Part shown: positions 36,764 to 44,265 of the stretch, piece after piece
Position numbering within the stretch: position 1 is the stretch's first letter
Layout of the letters: every line of letters starts with the position of its first letter
Source of the DNA: Pseudomonas sp. SCB32
GTDB taxonomy: Bacteria; Pseudomonadota; Gammaproteobacteria; Pseudomonadales; Pseudomonadaceae
NCBI RefSeq assembly: GCF_009189165.1
Contig: NZ_CP045118.1
Coordinates: 1,302,001 to 1,366,000, forward strand
Direction: 5' to 3'
Length of the DNA stretch: 64,000 nt
Translations under genes and position numbers: made by a program
The notes under the pieces: generated by a model
The model's database searches: none
What the model saw: only the letters and a program-made list of their open reading frames with translations
Told to the model about the DNA's origin: nothing

Positions 36764-36798
36764 AAGCCCGCACACCCTCACCGGTGCGCGGGCTTTTT
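36764..36798 (+). terminator. Terminator of the HvfA-like operon
   Basis: AAGCCCGC (36764-36771) pairs with GCGGGCTT (36788-36795), with CACC/GGTG inside, followed by a T run. It lies 19 bases after the ohr stop. Confidence 0.88.
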
Positions 36799-36831
36799 GC
36801 GTTCCGCGTTTGGGGGTGTGCTCGTCTCCCT

Positions 36832-36944
36832 TGTAGGAGCGGGCCATGCCCGCGATCGCGGACAAAGTCCGCTCCTACAGTTTTCCCACTGCCGGGGATT
36901 TGGATCGAACCCGTAGGGCGAATAACGCCTCAGGCGTTATCCGC
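36832..36944. repeat. Two intergenic repeat elements
   Basis: TGTAGGAGCGGGCCATGCCC with its complement spans 36832-36880. GGCGAATAACGCCT and AGGCGTTATCCGCC at 36917-36944 form a second palindrome, close to the one at 10441. No gene is seen between the operon terminator and the stop of the hypothetical at 37026. Confidence 0.7.
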
Positions 36945-37025
36945 CATTCATTGCTCATTCGCAGCGAAGGCGCCCGTGGTTCCGTCTGACGAAGTACAGG
37001 TGACGGCACGATGGGGAACGTCGAT

Positions 37026-37364
37026 TCAGTTGTATTTCTGGGCCGCCAGGGCTCTTTCCCGGCTGATGGGCTGGAGCAAGGGCTTCTGGCTCTCGATATG
37101 GATGTACAGAAAGTACCCGCCGTTGCTGTCGGATATCACGCGATGCACTTCAAAGAGCTTGTTGACCCGGCCTTTGGCGCCAGGGACCAGTTGCTCATGA
37201 AGAAGCTCGTATTCGTTGATGTGGTGCTGCCTGAGGGTGTCCAGGAATGCGCCCGCCTCACGCTCGCGCAGTTCGATCCTGGCGGACTTCTCAACCTCTA
37301 TCAGCGCCTTGATGAAGAGACCGGCGCCGGCCACTGCAAGAAGCGTTTTCACCAGTAGGCTCAT
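37026..37364 (-). CDS. Hypothetical membrane-anchored protein
   Basis: A 112-residue protein with one N-terminal hydrophobic helix (SLLVKTLLAVAGAGLFIKAL) and a charged soluble part holding HQVISDS-like and GGYFLYIHIESQKP segments. I do not recognise the family. ATG 37364 has AAGGAAG six bases upstream; the open frame extends further but through repeat sequence. It has repeats on both sides and no evident operon partner. Confidence 0.6.
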   Translation of the reverse strand: MSLLVKTLLAVAGAGLFIKALIEVEKSARIELREREAGAFLDTLRQHHINEYELLHEQLVPGAKGRVNKLFEVHRVISDSNGGYFLYIHIESQKPLLQPISRERALAAQKYN

Positions 37365-37439
37365 GGGTAACTTCCTTGTATTCGAGCGTGCCGATTGTGC
37401 ATCAAGTCGGCGAAGGGGCGGCACCCAGTTCGTAGGGTG

Positions 37440-37562
37440 GTTGGAGCGCAGCGGTACCCATGCTTCCCATGCCAAAGGATTGATGAAACGCATCCGCCCC
37501 ACCCGAGTACCTGGTAGGAGCGGGCCATGCCCGCGAATCGCGGACAAAGTCCGCTCCTACAG
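37440..37562. repeat. REP-like element and associated repeat
   Basis: GGTAGGAGCGGGCCATGCCC and its complement GGACAAAGTCCGCTCCTAC lie at 37513-37561. The block before it, with GGTTGGAGCGCAGCG and CCGCCCCACCC, is also a common intergenic sequence type in this genus. Confidence 0.65.
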
Positions 37563-37586
37563 GTCTGCACCACCCCGCAGGCAAAG

Positions 37587-37616
37587 AAAAACGCCCTCTC
37601 CAATGGAAAGGGCGTT
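37587..37616 (-). terminator. Terminator after the DoxX/HvfX gene
   Basis: AACGCCCT (37590-37597) pairs with AGGGCGTT (37609-37616). On the minus strand it is followed by TTTTCTTT. Confidence 0.82.
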
Positions 37617-37645
37617 GCTCGGTAAGCAGACGAATCAGCAGCCGG

Positions 37646-38161
37646 TCATGCCGTGCGCGAAGTCCCCAGGAATCGCCGCACCAGACCATCCACACTGAAC
37701 GCCCCCGCACCCTTCAACACCAGCGGGAGCAAGGCCACCAGATAGATCAACGGCAGCTTGTAGTTGCCGAATCCATGGTCGGTGATCGAGTACCCCTGGG
37801 CCAGTTCCGCCAGGCTCGACCACTGCGCCGGCCAGTGCACGGCGGCGATGGCGACGATGGTCACGACGATCAGCGAGGCCGAGGCGAAGCGGGTACCCAG
37901 TCCCAGCAACAGCAACACCGGCGCGATCAGCTCGGCCCACATCGACACTTGCCAGTCGAAGCCGGCGGAGAAGTGATTGAAGGGGAATGGGAAGTTGGCG
38001 TGGATCTGTTCGAACCAGTTGTCGCCGTGCCATTTCTCCAGGCCTGACTCGAGGAATTCCCAGGCCAGGAACAGCCGCAGGGGGATGTCCCAGCCCCAGG
38101 CGGCGAGGCGGTCGAGTTGGTCGAAGACGGCTTTGATCGGATTCAGGGTGAGCAGGGTCAT
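37646..38161 (-). CDS. DoxX family membrane protein, HvfX-like
   Basis: A 171-residue DoxX protein with four predicted helices: residues about 24-40, WAELIAPVLLLLGLGTRFAS, SLIVVTIVAIAAVHW and LIYLVALLPLVLKG. It has the motif WEFLESGLEKWHGDNWF near residue 34. DoxX proteins, named HvfX in Haemophilus, accompany HvfABC and the bufferins. It is transcribed against the HvfA operon, with the ferric-reductase-like gene just upstream on the same strand. ATG 38161 with GAGGTG is chosen over upstream starts. Confidence 0.85.
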   Translation of the reverse strand: MTLLTLNPIKAVFDQLDRLAAWGWDIPLRLFLAWEFLESGLEKWHGDNWFEQIHANFPFPFNHFSAGFDWQVSMWAELIAPVLLLLGLGTRFASASLIVVTIVAIAAVHWPAQWSSLAELAQGYSITDHGFGNYKLPLIYLVALLPLVLKGAGAFSVDGLVRRFLGTSRTA

Positions 38162-38207
38162 GGTGCACCTCAGGGGAAAAGTTGAACGTTTGGGAGGAGA
38201 GGGCAGG

Positions 38208-38855
38208 TCAGCGGATTGCGCTCGGAACGGCGGCCGGACTCGCGTTACGACGCCGGCGTACGGCCAGCTTGGCGATGAGCTTGAAGGCGATGGCACTGAA
38301 GATCAGGCCGAAGCCCAGCGGGTACCAGGAGCCCAGCGGCAGGCGCTTGTAGAAGGACAGGAAGAACACCCCGGCGATCACCCAGGTGCCGGTGCTGTGC
38401 AGGCCCTTCCAGACGCGGGCACCGAGCAGCCTCACTGCGTAGGGAAAGGAGGTGATCGTCAGCAGGATGATGAACAGGTAACCGATCGAACCGGGGATAT
38501 TCGCGGCGGTGCTGCGGCCGTGCCAGAAGGTCTCGGGGAAGAACTTCACGTAGAGGATGATCAGCACCGCGTGCACGGCGTGGGAGAAGGCGAAGGCCAG
38601 GCCCAGGAAGCGCCGCTCGCGCAGCAGGCTACGGGTGAGGTCACTGGGCACCAGGGCCGCCAGCGACGAAGCGAGGAAGGTGGCGAGGAACAGTGTGAAG
38701 GACGTACGCGCAGTGGTGCGGATCGCGCTGCGCAGGGCCTCCACCCATTGCGGCTGCGCCCACAGGGCCAGCGCGGTGACTATCAGCACCAGCAGCGAAA
38801 GCAGGGAGAACAGGCGCCAGCCATGCAGGCTGGCGGTTTCGGCGGGACGGTTCAT
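38208..38855 (-). CDS. Ferric reductase-like transmembrane protein
   Basis: A 215-residue protein with about six hydrophobic helices and histidines within them (SHAVHAVLIILY, GLHSTGTWVIAGVF), as in the heme-binding ferric reductase-like/MsrQ superfamily. It has no FAD or NAD domain. It probably carries electrons in the inner membrane. It precedes the DoxX/HvfX gene by 46 bases on the same strand and probably forms an operon with it. A TGTAT-type site lies about 105 bases upstream. Confidence 0.8.
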   Translation of the reverse strand: MNRPAETASLHGWRLFSLLSLLVLIVTALALWAQPQWVEALRSAIRTTARTSFTLFLATFLASSLAALVPSDLTRSLLRERRFLGLAFAFSHAVHAVLIILYVKFFPETFWHGRSTAANIPGSIGYLFIILLTITSFPYAVRLLGARVWKGLHSTGTWVIAGVFFLSFYKRLPLGSWYPLGFGLIFSAIAFKLIAKLAVRRRRNASPAAVPSAIR

Positions 38856-38956
38856 GGCGGGCTCCGAAGTGGGAGCGCGGCGTGCGGGATGCCGCCGCGC
38901 TTCGTGGAGCCATGGTGTCAACGGGCTTTATCTGCGATGTGTCCGGTAAAGCCCGG

Positions 38957-38976
38957 CATGTATCGCTTTGTACATT
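38957..38976. promoter_or_regulatory. TGTAT-type direct repeat upstream of the ferric-reductase-like gene
   Basis: TGTATCGCTTTGTACATT has TGTAT (38959) and TGTAC (38969) ten bases apart, like the sites at 33963 and 41111. It lies between the histidine kinase stop and the reductase start, with no other purpose evident. Confidence 0.4.
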
Positions 38977-38994
38977 CCTTTCACGAGCAAGGTG

Positions 38995-40305
38995 TCAGGC
39001 GGAGGGGCGCAGCTCCAGCTGCGCACACAGCCCGCCGGTGGGGCGGTTGGACAGGCTCAGCGTGCCGCCCAGCGCCTGGCTCAGCTGCTGGGCAATCGCC
39101 AGCCCAAGGCCGGTGCCGCCGGTGCTGCGGTTACGCGAGCTTTCCACCCGGTAGAAGGGTTTCACCACATCGGCCAGTTCTTCGTTGGGAATGCCCGGGC
39201 CGTTGTCCAGTACACGAACACACACGATGCCCTGGGTGTCGCGCTCGACTTCCACCTGCGCCGAACCGCCGAACTTCAGCGCGTTGTCCACCAGGTTGGT
39301 GAGTACCCGGCGCAGCGCGTGGGGGCGGGTTTCCAGCACGGCGTTGCTGTTGCCTTGCAGCTCCACGGCCTGACCGCTGTCCTGGTAATCGAGGACCAGG
39401 CTGTCGAGGAAGGCGTCGAGGTTGACCTTGACCGCCGCTTCGCTGGCGCCGTCCATGCTGCGTGCGTAGGCCACGCCTTCGCGGACCAGGTGCTGCATTT
39501 CTTCCAGGTCGCTCCACAGGCGTTCGCGCTCGGGCGAGTCATCCATCTGCTCGACGCGCAGTTTCATTCGCGTGATGGGGGTCTGCAGGTCGTGGGAGAT
39601 GGCCGCTAGCAGTTGCATGCGCTCCTTGAGGTATGAACCGATGCGCCCTTGCAGCGCATTGAAGGCGCGGGCGGCGTAGGCGACCTCGCTGGGGCCATGC
39701 TCGTCCAGCTCTGGGGCTGGAGCGTCCGGGTCGAGGTGGTCCACTGCATGGGCCAGCTGGGTCAACGGGCGGATCGCCAGGCGCACAGCCAGCCAGGTGC
39801 AGAACAGCAGCAATGCCAGTTGCACCACCAGCACCCACGGCAGCCACTGCGCCACCGGCACGCCCCTGGGCGTCACGTCGATGGTCAGCGGGCTGCCGTC
39901 GGCCAGTTTCAGGTGCACCTGGAAGTGCGGGATGGCGCCGGGGATGTTCTCGAAGCGCAGCGCGTAACGCGGCCCGACGACATCGGCGATGGAGCTCGCG
40001 GCCATGGGTGCCTGCGCCATGTTCATCGGCTCGCCGGGCTGGCCATCGCTCAGCAGGTAGCGATAGTTGGGCCGCTGCACCATGGGCAGCCAGTGTTCGC
40101 GCTCCTCCGCCGGCAGGCGATCGAGCAGGGCAACGGCGGTGCTGACGTCGGTTTCCAGGTTGCCCAGCATCATGCTGCGCGCGCTCTGGTAGCGCTCGTA
40201 GAACTGCGAGCAGAACGACAGGCTGTAGGCGAACACCAGGCCGGCGAGGAAGATCAGCGCCAGGCGCGCGGCCAGCGTGCGTGGCCAGTGCAGGACGGAT
40301 TTCAT
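38995..40305 (-). CDS. Sensor histidine kinase (EnvZ-like)
   Basis: A 436-residue inner-membrane kinase. TM1 (about 12-31), a periplasmic domain (32-155), TM2 (about 156-175), HAMP, the H-box SHDLQTPITRMKL with H238, and ATPase motifs NLVDNALKFGG, DNGPGIP and GGTGLGLAIAQQL are all present. The start overlaps the regulator stop (ATGA). The signal is unknown. Gene neighbours suggest an envelope metal or thiol stress. Confidence 0.93.
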   Translation of the reverse strand: MKSVLHWPRTLAARLALIFLAGLVFAYSLSFCSQFYERYQSARSMMLGNLETDVSTAVALLDRLPAEEREHWLPMVQRPNYRYLLSDGQPGEPMNMAQAPMAASSIADVVGPRYALRFENIPGAIPHFQVHLKLADGSPLTIDVTPRGVPVAQWLPWVLVVQLALLLFCTWLAVRLAIRPLTQLAHAVDHLDPDAPAPELDEHGPSEVAYAARAFNALQGRIGSYLKERMQLLAAISHDLQTPITRMKLRVEQMDDSPERERLWSDLEEMQHLVREGVAYARSMDGASEAAVKVNLDAFLDSLVLDYQDSGQAVELQGNSNAVLETRPHALRRVLTNLVDNALKFGGSAQVEVERDTQGIVCVRVLDNGPGIPNEELADVVKPFYRVESSRNRSTGGTGLGLAIAQQLSQALGGTLSLSNRPTGGLCAQLELRPSA

Positions 40306-41042
40306 TCGTTCGGCTCGATCAGTTCGACGGCCAGCGCAAAGACGTAGCCCTCGCTGCGCACCGTCTTGATGTAGGCCGGCTCGCGGGCGTCATCCAGCAG
40401 GCGCTGGCGCAGGCGGCTGACCAGCAGGTCAATGGAGCGGTCGAAGATGTCCGCCTCGCGGCCCTGGGTCAGGTTCAGCAGCTGCTCGCGGCTGAGCACG
40501 CGCTGTGGGTGGTCGACGAACACGCGCAACAGGCGGTACTCGGCGCCGCTCAGGGCGACCAGGGTGCCGTCTTCGTCGAGCAGGTGGCGTGCGGTGGTGT
40601 CCAGCTTCCAGCGGCCGAAGCCGATCAGCCGGCTGGCTTCGCTGACCTGCAGGTTGGGCGGCAGCATGCGGGTGCGGCGCAGCACGGCGTTGATCCGCGC
40701 CAGCAGTTCGCGGGCGGAGAAGGGCTTGGTGAGGTAGTCGTCGGCGCCCATCTCCAGACCGACGATGCGGTCGGTTTCGTCGTTGCGCGCGGTGAGCATC
40801 AGCACCGGGGTGGACTTGTGCTTGCCCACGCGCAACTCACGGCACAGCTTCAGGCCGTCGTCGCCGGGCATCATGATGTCCAGCACGATCAGGTCCACGC
40901 TATTGCCGTCGAGGAAGGCGCGCATCTGCCGGCCGTCCGCAGCCAGGCTTACGCGAAGGCCGTTCTTCTTCAGGTAGTTGCCGACCAGCTCGCGGATCTC
41001 GCGGTCGTCATCGACGATGAGTACGTGATCGACATGGTCCAT
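40302..41042 (-). CDS. OmpR-family response regulator
   Basis: A 246-residue regulator with receiver domain (phospho-acceptor D55 in IVLDIMMPGDDG, and LTARNDE, TKPF) and a winged-helix C-terminus ending FDRSIDLLVSRLRQRL and IKTVRSEGYVFA. ATG 41042 with GAGGAA seven bases upstream is chosen over a longer frame. It is co-transcribed with the kinase and divergent from the DUF2790 gene; the shared gap holds a predicted binding site. Confidence 0.93.
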   Translation of the reverse strand: MDHVDHVLIVDDDREIRELVGNYLKKNGLRVSLAADGRQMRAFLDGNSVDLIVLDIMMPGDDGLKLCRELRVGKHKSTPVLMLTARNDETDRIVGLEMGADDYLTKPFSARELLARINAVLRRTRMLPPNLQVSEASRLIGFGRWKLDTTARHLLDEDGTLVALSGAEYRLLRVFVDHPQRVLSREQLLNLTQGREADIFDRSIDLLVSRLRQRLLDDAREPAYIKTVRSEGYVFALAVELIEPNE

Positions 41043-41110
41043 GCCGGTTCCTCGTTCGTAGTGGGTTGAGCGCAGTGTATAGCGGCGTTCCGCGCTTGCC
41101 CCGTGGGCTT

Positions 41111-41188
41111 TGTATTCCACTGTATCTCGCGCCGCCGCCGATACCCGACGCGGCAATCCTGCGCCGTGGGCGACACAAGCCCGATACC
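41111..41188. promoter_or_regulatory. Predicted response-regulator site between the two-component system and DUF2790
   Basis: TGTATTCCACTGTATCT (half-sites at 41111 and 41121) is almost the same as the sequence at 33963. Sixty-one bases on, GACAC and GATAC (41172 and 41183) are eleven bases apart, matching the second part at 34025-34040. Probable binding region of the neighbouring regulator. Confidence 0.55.
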
Positions 41189-41266
41189 TCCGGCCACTGA
41201 AATGGGCAGCAACGGCAAGGCGAACCGCCTCCTGCCGGCAACCCCATCACAGGTCAGGAGATCACC

Positions 41267-41539
41267 ATGAAAGCCTTTCACCTCGGCAGCGCCTGTCTGC
41301 TGGCAACCCTCGCTGCGTTCGCCAGCCTTGGCGCCCAGGCCGCCGATGCTCCGCCGGTCGAGCAGTATCACTATGGCCAGAAACTGGACGTGAAGCAGGT
41401 CATCGCCATTCTCGAGGACAGCGGCTCGCCGTTCGACTGCGGGATCGTCAATGCCCGCATGGATTACCTGGACTCCCACGGTCAGGCGCACAGCCTGGCC
41501 TATCGCAAGTTCGCCACCCAATGCAACGACGGCGGCTGA
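41267..41539 (+). CDS. DUF2790 family small periplasmic protein
   Basis: A 90-residue protein with a signal peptide ending QAADA and the DUF2790 core VEQYHYGQKLDVKQVIAI followed by two cysteines, in FDCGIV and TQCN, that could form a disulfide. Some family members in P. aeruginosa (such as PtrA) are copper-induced and lie by two-component genes. It is divergent from the response regulator and probably its target. The CcdA-thioredoxin gene follows 64 bases later. Confidence 0.85.
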   Translation: MKAFHLGSACLLATLAAFASLGAQAADAPPVEQYHYGQKLDVKQVIAILEDSGSPFDCGIVNARMDYLDSHGQAHSLAYRKFATQCNDGG

Positions 41540-41603
41540 TTTCCCCTGGCTCCGGCCAGGGACGGCCGAGGCGTTTATCCGACCCAAGTTCCACGAGGTG
41601 CCT

Positions 41604-42824
41604 ATGTTGCTCATCGCCTTTCTCGGCGGGGCGCTGACGTTGCTCAGCCCCTGCATCCTCCCCGTACTCCCGTTGCTGCTGCAACGCGCCGGCGGCCCTG
41701 CGTGGTCACCCTGGGTCACGCTGCTGGGGCTGGCCAGCGGCTTCGCCGTGCTGGCGAGCCTGGCCGCCGTCTCCAGCAATTGGGTGATCGCCGCCAGCCA
41801 GTGGGGACGTTATTTCGCCCTCGCGCTGCTGGCGGTCTCCGCGTTGGCGCTGCTCTGGCCGCGTTTCAGCGATGCCCTGGCCAAGCCCTGGGCCTGGCTC
41901 GGTGACCGACTGCACGGTGAAGCCCGGCGACTGCCGCCGGGGTTTTCCGCCTATCTGCTCGGTTTCGCCGCCGGCCTGCTGTGGGCACCCTGCGCGGGAC
42001 CGGTGCTTGGGCTGATTCTCTCCGGCGCGATGCTCCAGGGTCCGAGCGCACAGACCAGCCTGCTGCTGTTCGCCTACGGCCTGGGCAGCGCTACCGTGCT
42101 AGGCCTGGTGCTCTTCGCCGGGCGCCGCCTGATGCAGCACCTGCGCCCAAGGCTGGTCGTGTTCGAAGGCCTGCGCCGCGCCACCGGCGTGCTCGCCTTG
42201 CTGGCCGTGGCCGGCATTGCGAGCGGCGCCAGCGCGCAGCTCGCGTCGGGCAGTTCGTCCACCCTGGTGAACAGCCTGGAGCGCAAGGTCATCGACGGCG
42301 TGCCCGCGCTGCTCGCCAAGCTTGTGCCCGGTAGTACTGCCCTTGGCGCCGAGCGTCTGCCGGACCTCGGTTCCGCCCCGGAACTCAAGGGCGCGGTGGA
42401 ATGGATCAACAGCCCCGAACTGAAGACGCAGGACCTGCGCGGCAAGGTGGTGCTGATCGACTTCTGGACCTACGACTGCATCAACTGCCAGCACAGCCTG
42501 CCATACGTGAATGCCTGGGCCAGGAAATATGCGGGCCAGGGCCTGCTGGTGATCGGCGTGCATACCCCGGAATACCCCTACGAGCGCATTCCGGCAAATG
42601 TCCGCGCCGCCGTGAAGAAGCACGACATCCATTACCCGGTGGCGTTGGATAACCAGTACCGCATCTGGAACGCCTTCGCTAACCAGTACTGGCCGGCGCA
42701 TTACTTCATCGATGCCAAGGGGCGGATTCGCCACCTGGCGATCGGGGAGGGTGGTTATGGGGAGCAGGAGGAGGTGATCAAGGCGTTGTTGAAGGAGCGG
42801 GACGGCGCTTCCGCTGGCGCTTGA
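41604..42824 (+). CDS. CcdA/DsbD-type membrane protein fused to a thioredoxin-like domain (DipZ-like)
   Basis: A 406-residue fusion. The N-terminal six-helix CcdA part carries two redox cysteines, in LSPCILPVLPLL and WAPCAGPVLGLIL. The periplasmic C-terminal half is TlpA-like with the active site DCINCQHSLPYV (CINC), GVHTPEYPYER and IDAKGRIRH. It moves reducing power across the inner membrane to periplasmic thiols. ATG 41604 follows GAGG. It follows DUF2790 and ends at a terminator (42833-42861). Confidence 0.9.
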   Translation: MLLIAFLGGALTLLSPCILPVLPLLLQRAGGPAWSPWVTLLGLASGFAVLASLAAVSSNWVIAASQWGRYFALALLAVSALALLWPRFSDALAKPWAWLGDRLHGEARRLPPGFSAYLLGFAAGLLWAPCAGPVLGLILSGAMLQGPSAQTSLLLFAYGLGSATVLGLVLFAGRRLMQHLRPRLVVFEGLRRATGVLALLAVAGIASGASAQLASGSSSTLVNSLERKVIDGVPALLAKLVPGSTALGAERLPDLGSAPELKGAVEWINSPELKTQDLRGKVVLIDFWTYDCINCQHSLPYVNAWARKYAGQGLLVIGVHTPEYPYERIPANVRAAVKKHDIHYPVALDNQYRIWNAFANQYWPAHYFIDAKGRIRHLAIGEGGYGEQEEVIKALLKERDGASAGA

Positions 42825-42832
42825 AACGAAGA

Positions 42833-42861
42833 GGGACAGATAGCGCATCTGCCCCCTTTTT
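42833..42861 (+). terminator. Terminator after the CcdA-thioredoxin gene
   Basis: GGG-A-CAGAT and ATCTG-C-CCC form a stem with one mismatch, followed by TTTTT. It also lies just beyond the antitoxin stop of the opposite strand. Confidence 0.7.
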
Positions 42862-42862
42862 G

Positions 42863-43186
42863 TCAGTCGCTGGACGGCAGGTTTCCATATGATTTCCCAG
42901 CTGCCAGTGGTTTGGCCTGAAGCTCCACACCCAGTGCGCGCATGACTTTCATCACCGTTTCGAAGCGTGGCTTGGCACCCGGTGCGAAGACCTTGTACAG
43001 GCTTTCCCGCCCCAGCCCCGAGTCGTTGGCGATCTTGGTCATGCCGCGCGCCTTGGCGATATTGCCGATGGCTACCAGCAGCTCGTCCGAATCACCGTCG
43101 GCCAGCACCTGGGACAGGTATTCAGCGATCACTTCCTCATTGTCGAGGTAAGCGCTGGTATCGAATTCGCGTAATTCGAGGGTCAT
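42863..43186 (-). CDS. HigA-type antitoxin (addiction module antidote protein)
   Basis: A 107-residue protein with a helix-turn-helix core (IGNIAKARGMTKIANDSGLGRESLYKVF), characteristic of the short putative addiction module antidote family. The start MTLELREFDTSAYLDNEEVI is typical. It overlaps the toxin gene by four bases, with the toxin first, as in HigBA. It should bind the toxin and repress the pair. Confidence 0.9.
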   Translation of the reverse strand: MTLELREFDTSAYLDNEEVIAEYLSQVLADGDSDELLVAIGNIAKARGMTKIANDSGLGRESLYKVFAPGAKPRFETVMKVMRALGVELQAKPLAAGKSYGNLPSSD

Positions 43187-43479
43187 TCAATCTCTCCCGC
43201 CAGCTGCTGCGCCAGCTTGATATCGCGCTGCTGGGATGACTTGTCTCCACCGCACAGCAGCACGATCACCACATTGCCACGACGCGTGAAATACACGCGA
43301 TAGCCGGGGCCGATATCCAGTCGCAGTTCCGAGACGCCAACGCCGACTGATCTGGCGTCGCCAAGATTGCCGCTCCTGATCCGCTCCATGCGACGCAGGA
43401 TGGCCACCTTGCTCTGGACGTCGCGCAGTCCCGCGAGCCAGCGGCCGAAAATGTCGGTTTGCTTGATCAGGTAGGTCAT
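43183..43479 (-). CDS. HigB/RelE-ParE superfamily toxin
   Basis: A 98-residue toxin with IFGRWLAGLRDVQSKVAILRRMERI, SELRLDIGPGYRVYFTRRGN and LLCGGDKSSQQRDI, matching the addiction module killer family. The family usually cleaves ribosome-bound mRNA. ATG 43479 is the first codon consistent with the family. A perfect palindrome lies eight bases upstream. Confidence 0.9.
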   Translation of the reverse strand: MTYLIKQTDIFGRWLAGLRDVQSKVAILRRMERIRSGNLGDARSVGVGVSELRLDIGPGYRVYFTRRGNVVIVLLCGGDKSSQQRDIKLAQQLAGEIE

Positions 43480-43486
43480 GTTGCGA

Positions 43487-43506
43487 CTGTATCCATGAGG
43501 ATACAG
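43487..43506. promoter_or_regulatory. Predicted operator of the toxin-antitoxin pair
   Basis: CTGTATCC-ATGA-GGATACAG is a perfect palindrome with eight-base arms, directly in front of the toxin start. This fits autoregulation by the HTH antitoxin. Confidence 0.7.
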
Positions 43507-43623
43507 GTAGGCAACGGATTGCGCATCTGAAAGATGACAACGTGACGTGCAAATGGCTGATGCTGCCGTAGGCCCGGTCTGACGAGGCAAACCTCGCCTT
43601 AGGTGATCAGAAGGGTACTGCCC

Positions 43624-44265
43624 TCACCACCGCAACAACCTCGGCCCCAGCAACACCCCCAGCACCGTGGGCACAAGCATCCCCAGCAGGTACCAGACCC
43701 CCCAGAATGGCACGCCCATTTCCGGGCAGTGCAGGCAGTAGGCGAGGGTGGCGGTGGCTCCGGCGAGCAGGCCACCGGCGGCGCCGGCCTGGCGCAGGCG
43801 GGTAGGGGCGAGGCCGCGCAGGGCCCAGAAGATGGCGAGGAAGGCCGGCACCGAGAGCAGGGTGATATTCAGCGCGCAGGTGCGCCAGGTACGGCCGAGG
43901 ATCAGGTCGGCACGAGCTTCCTGCGGGGCGCCGGCGAGGGTGACGGCCGCGCCCAGCCAGACCAGCAGCAGCGGCAGGATGAGCAGCGTCCAGGCGGCGC
44001 CACCGCGCACGCCCGGCCGGGCCAGGCGTGCGTTGAGCCAGAGGGCGAGCAGGGCCAGGCTGCCAGGTAGCGCGACCTTGGCCCAGAAGATCGGGGTGAC
44101 CGCCACCTCGGCGAGGTCGGCGCGCACGCCGTACAGCGTCGTCGTCAGCAGCAGCGCGCCGAGGGCTCCGCCGAGCAGCGCCACGCCCAGGCGGCGCGCC
44201 AGGGCGTGGCGCTCGACGGGGCCTTCGCCGCTGGCGAGCAGGTCGATCAGTTCATGGGTGTTCAT
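43624..44265 (-). CDS. nrsF: NrsF-like (DUF1109) anti-sigma factor
   Basis: A 213-residue protein with about six membrane helices. The cytoplasmic N-terminus MNTHELIDLLASGEGPVER is typical of DUF1109/NrsF, the partner of SigF. Two cysteines, in LNITLL-flanking TCALN and in YCLHCPEMGVPFW, are as expected for a redox or metal-responsive anti-sigma factor. It overlaps the sigma gene by 14 bases. It should hold SigF at the membrane until stress. Confidence 0.9.
   Translation of the reverse strand: MNTHELIDLLASGEGPVERHALARRLGVALLGGALGALLLTTTLYGVRADLAEVAVTPIFWAKVALPGSLALLALWLNARLARPGVRGGAAWTLLILPLLLVWLGAAVTLAGAPQEARADLILGRTWRTCALNITLLSVPAFLAIFWALRGLAPTRLRQAGAAGGLLAGATATLAYCLHCPEMGVPFWGVWYLLGMLVPTVLGVLLGPRLLRW

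Noticed and set aside
43487..43506. The palindrome CTGTATCC-ATGA-GGATACAG as another site of the two-component regulator
   Set aside because: It is a dyad rather than a direct repeat and sits at the toxin start, which fits the HTH antitoxin better.
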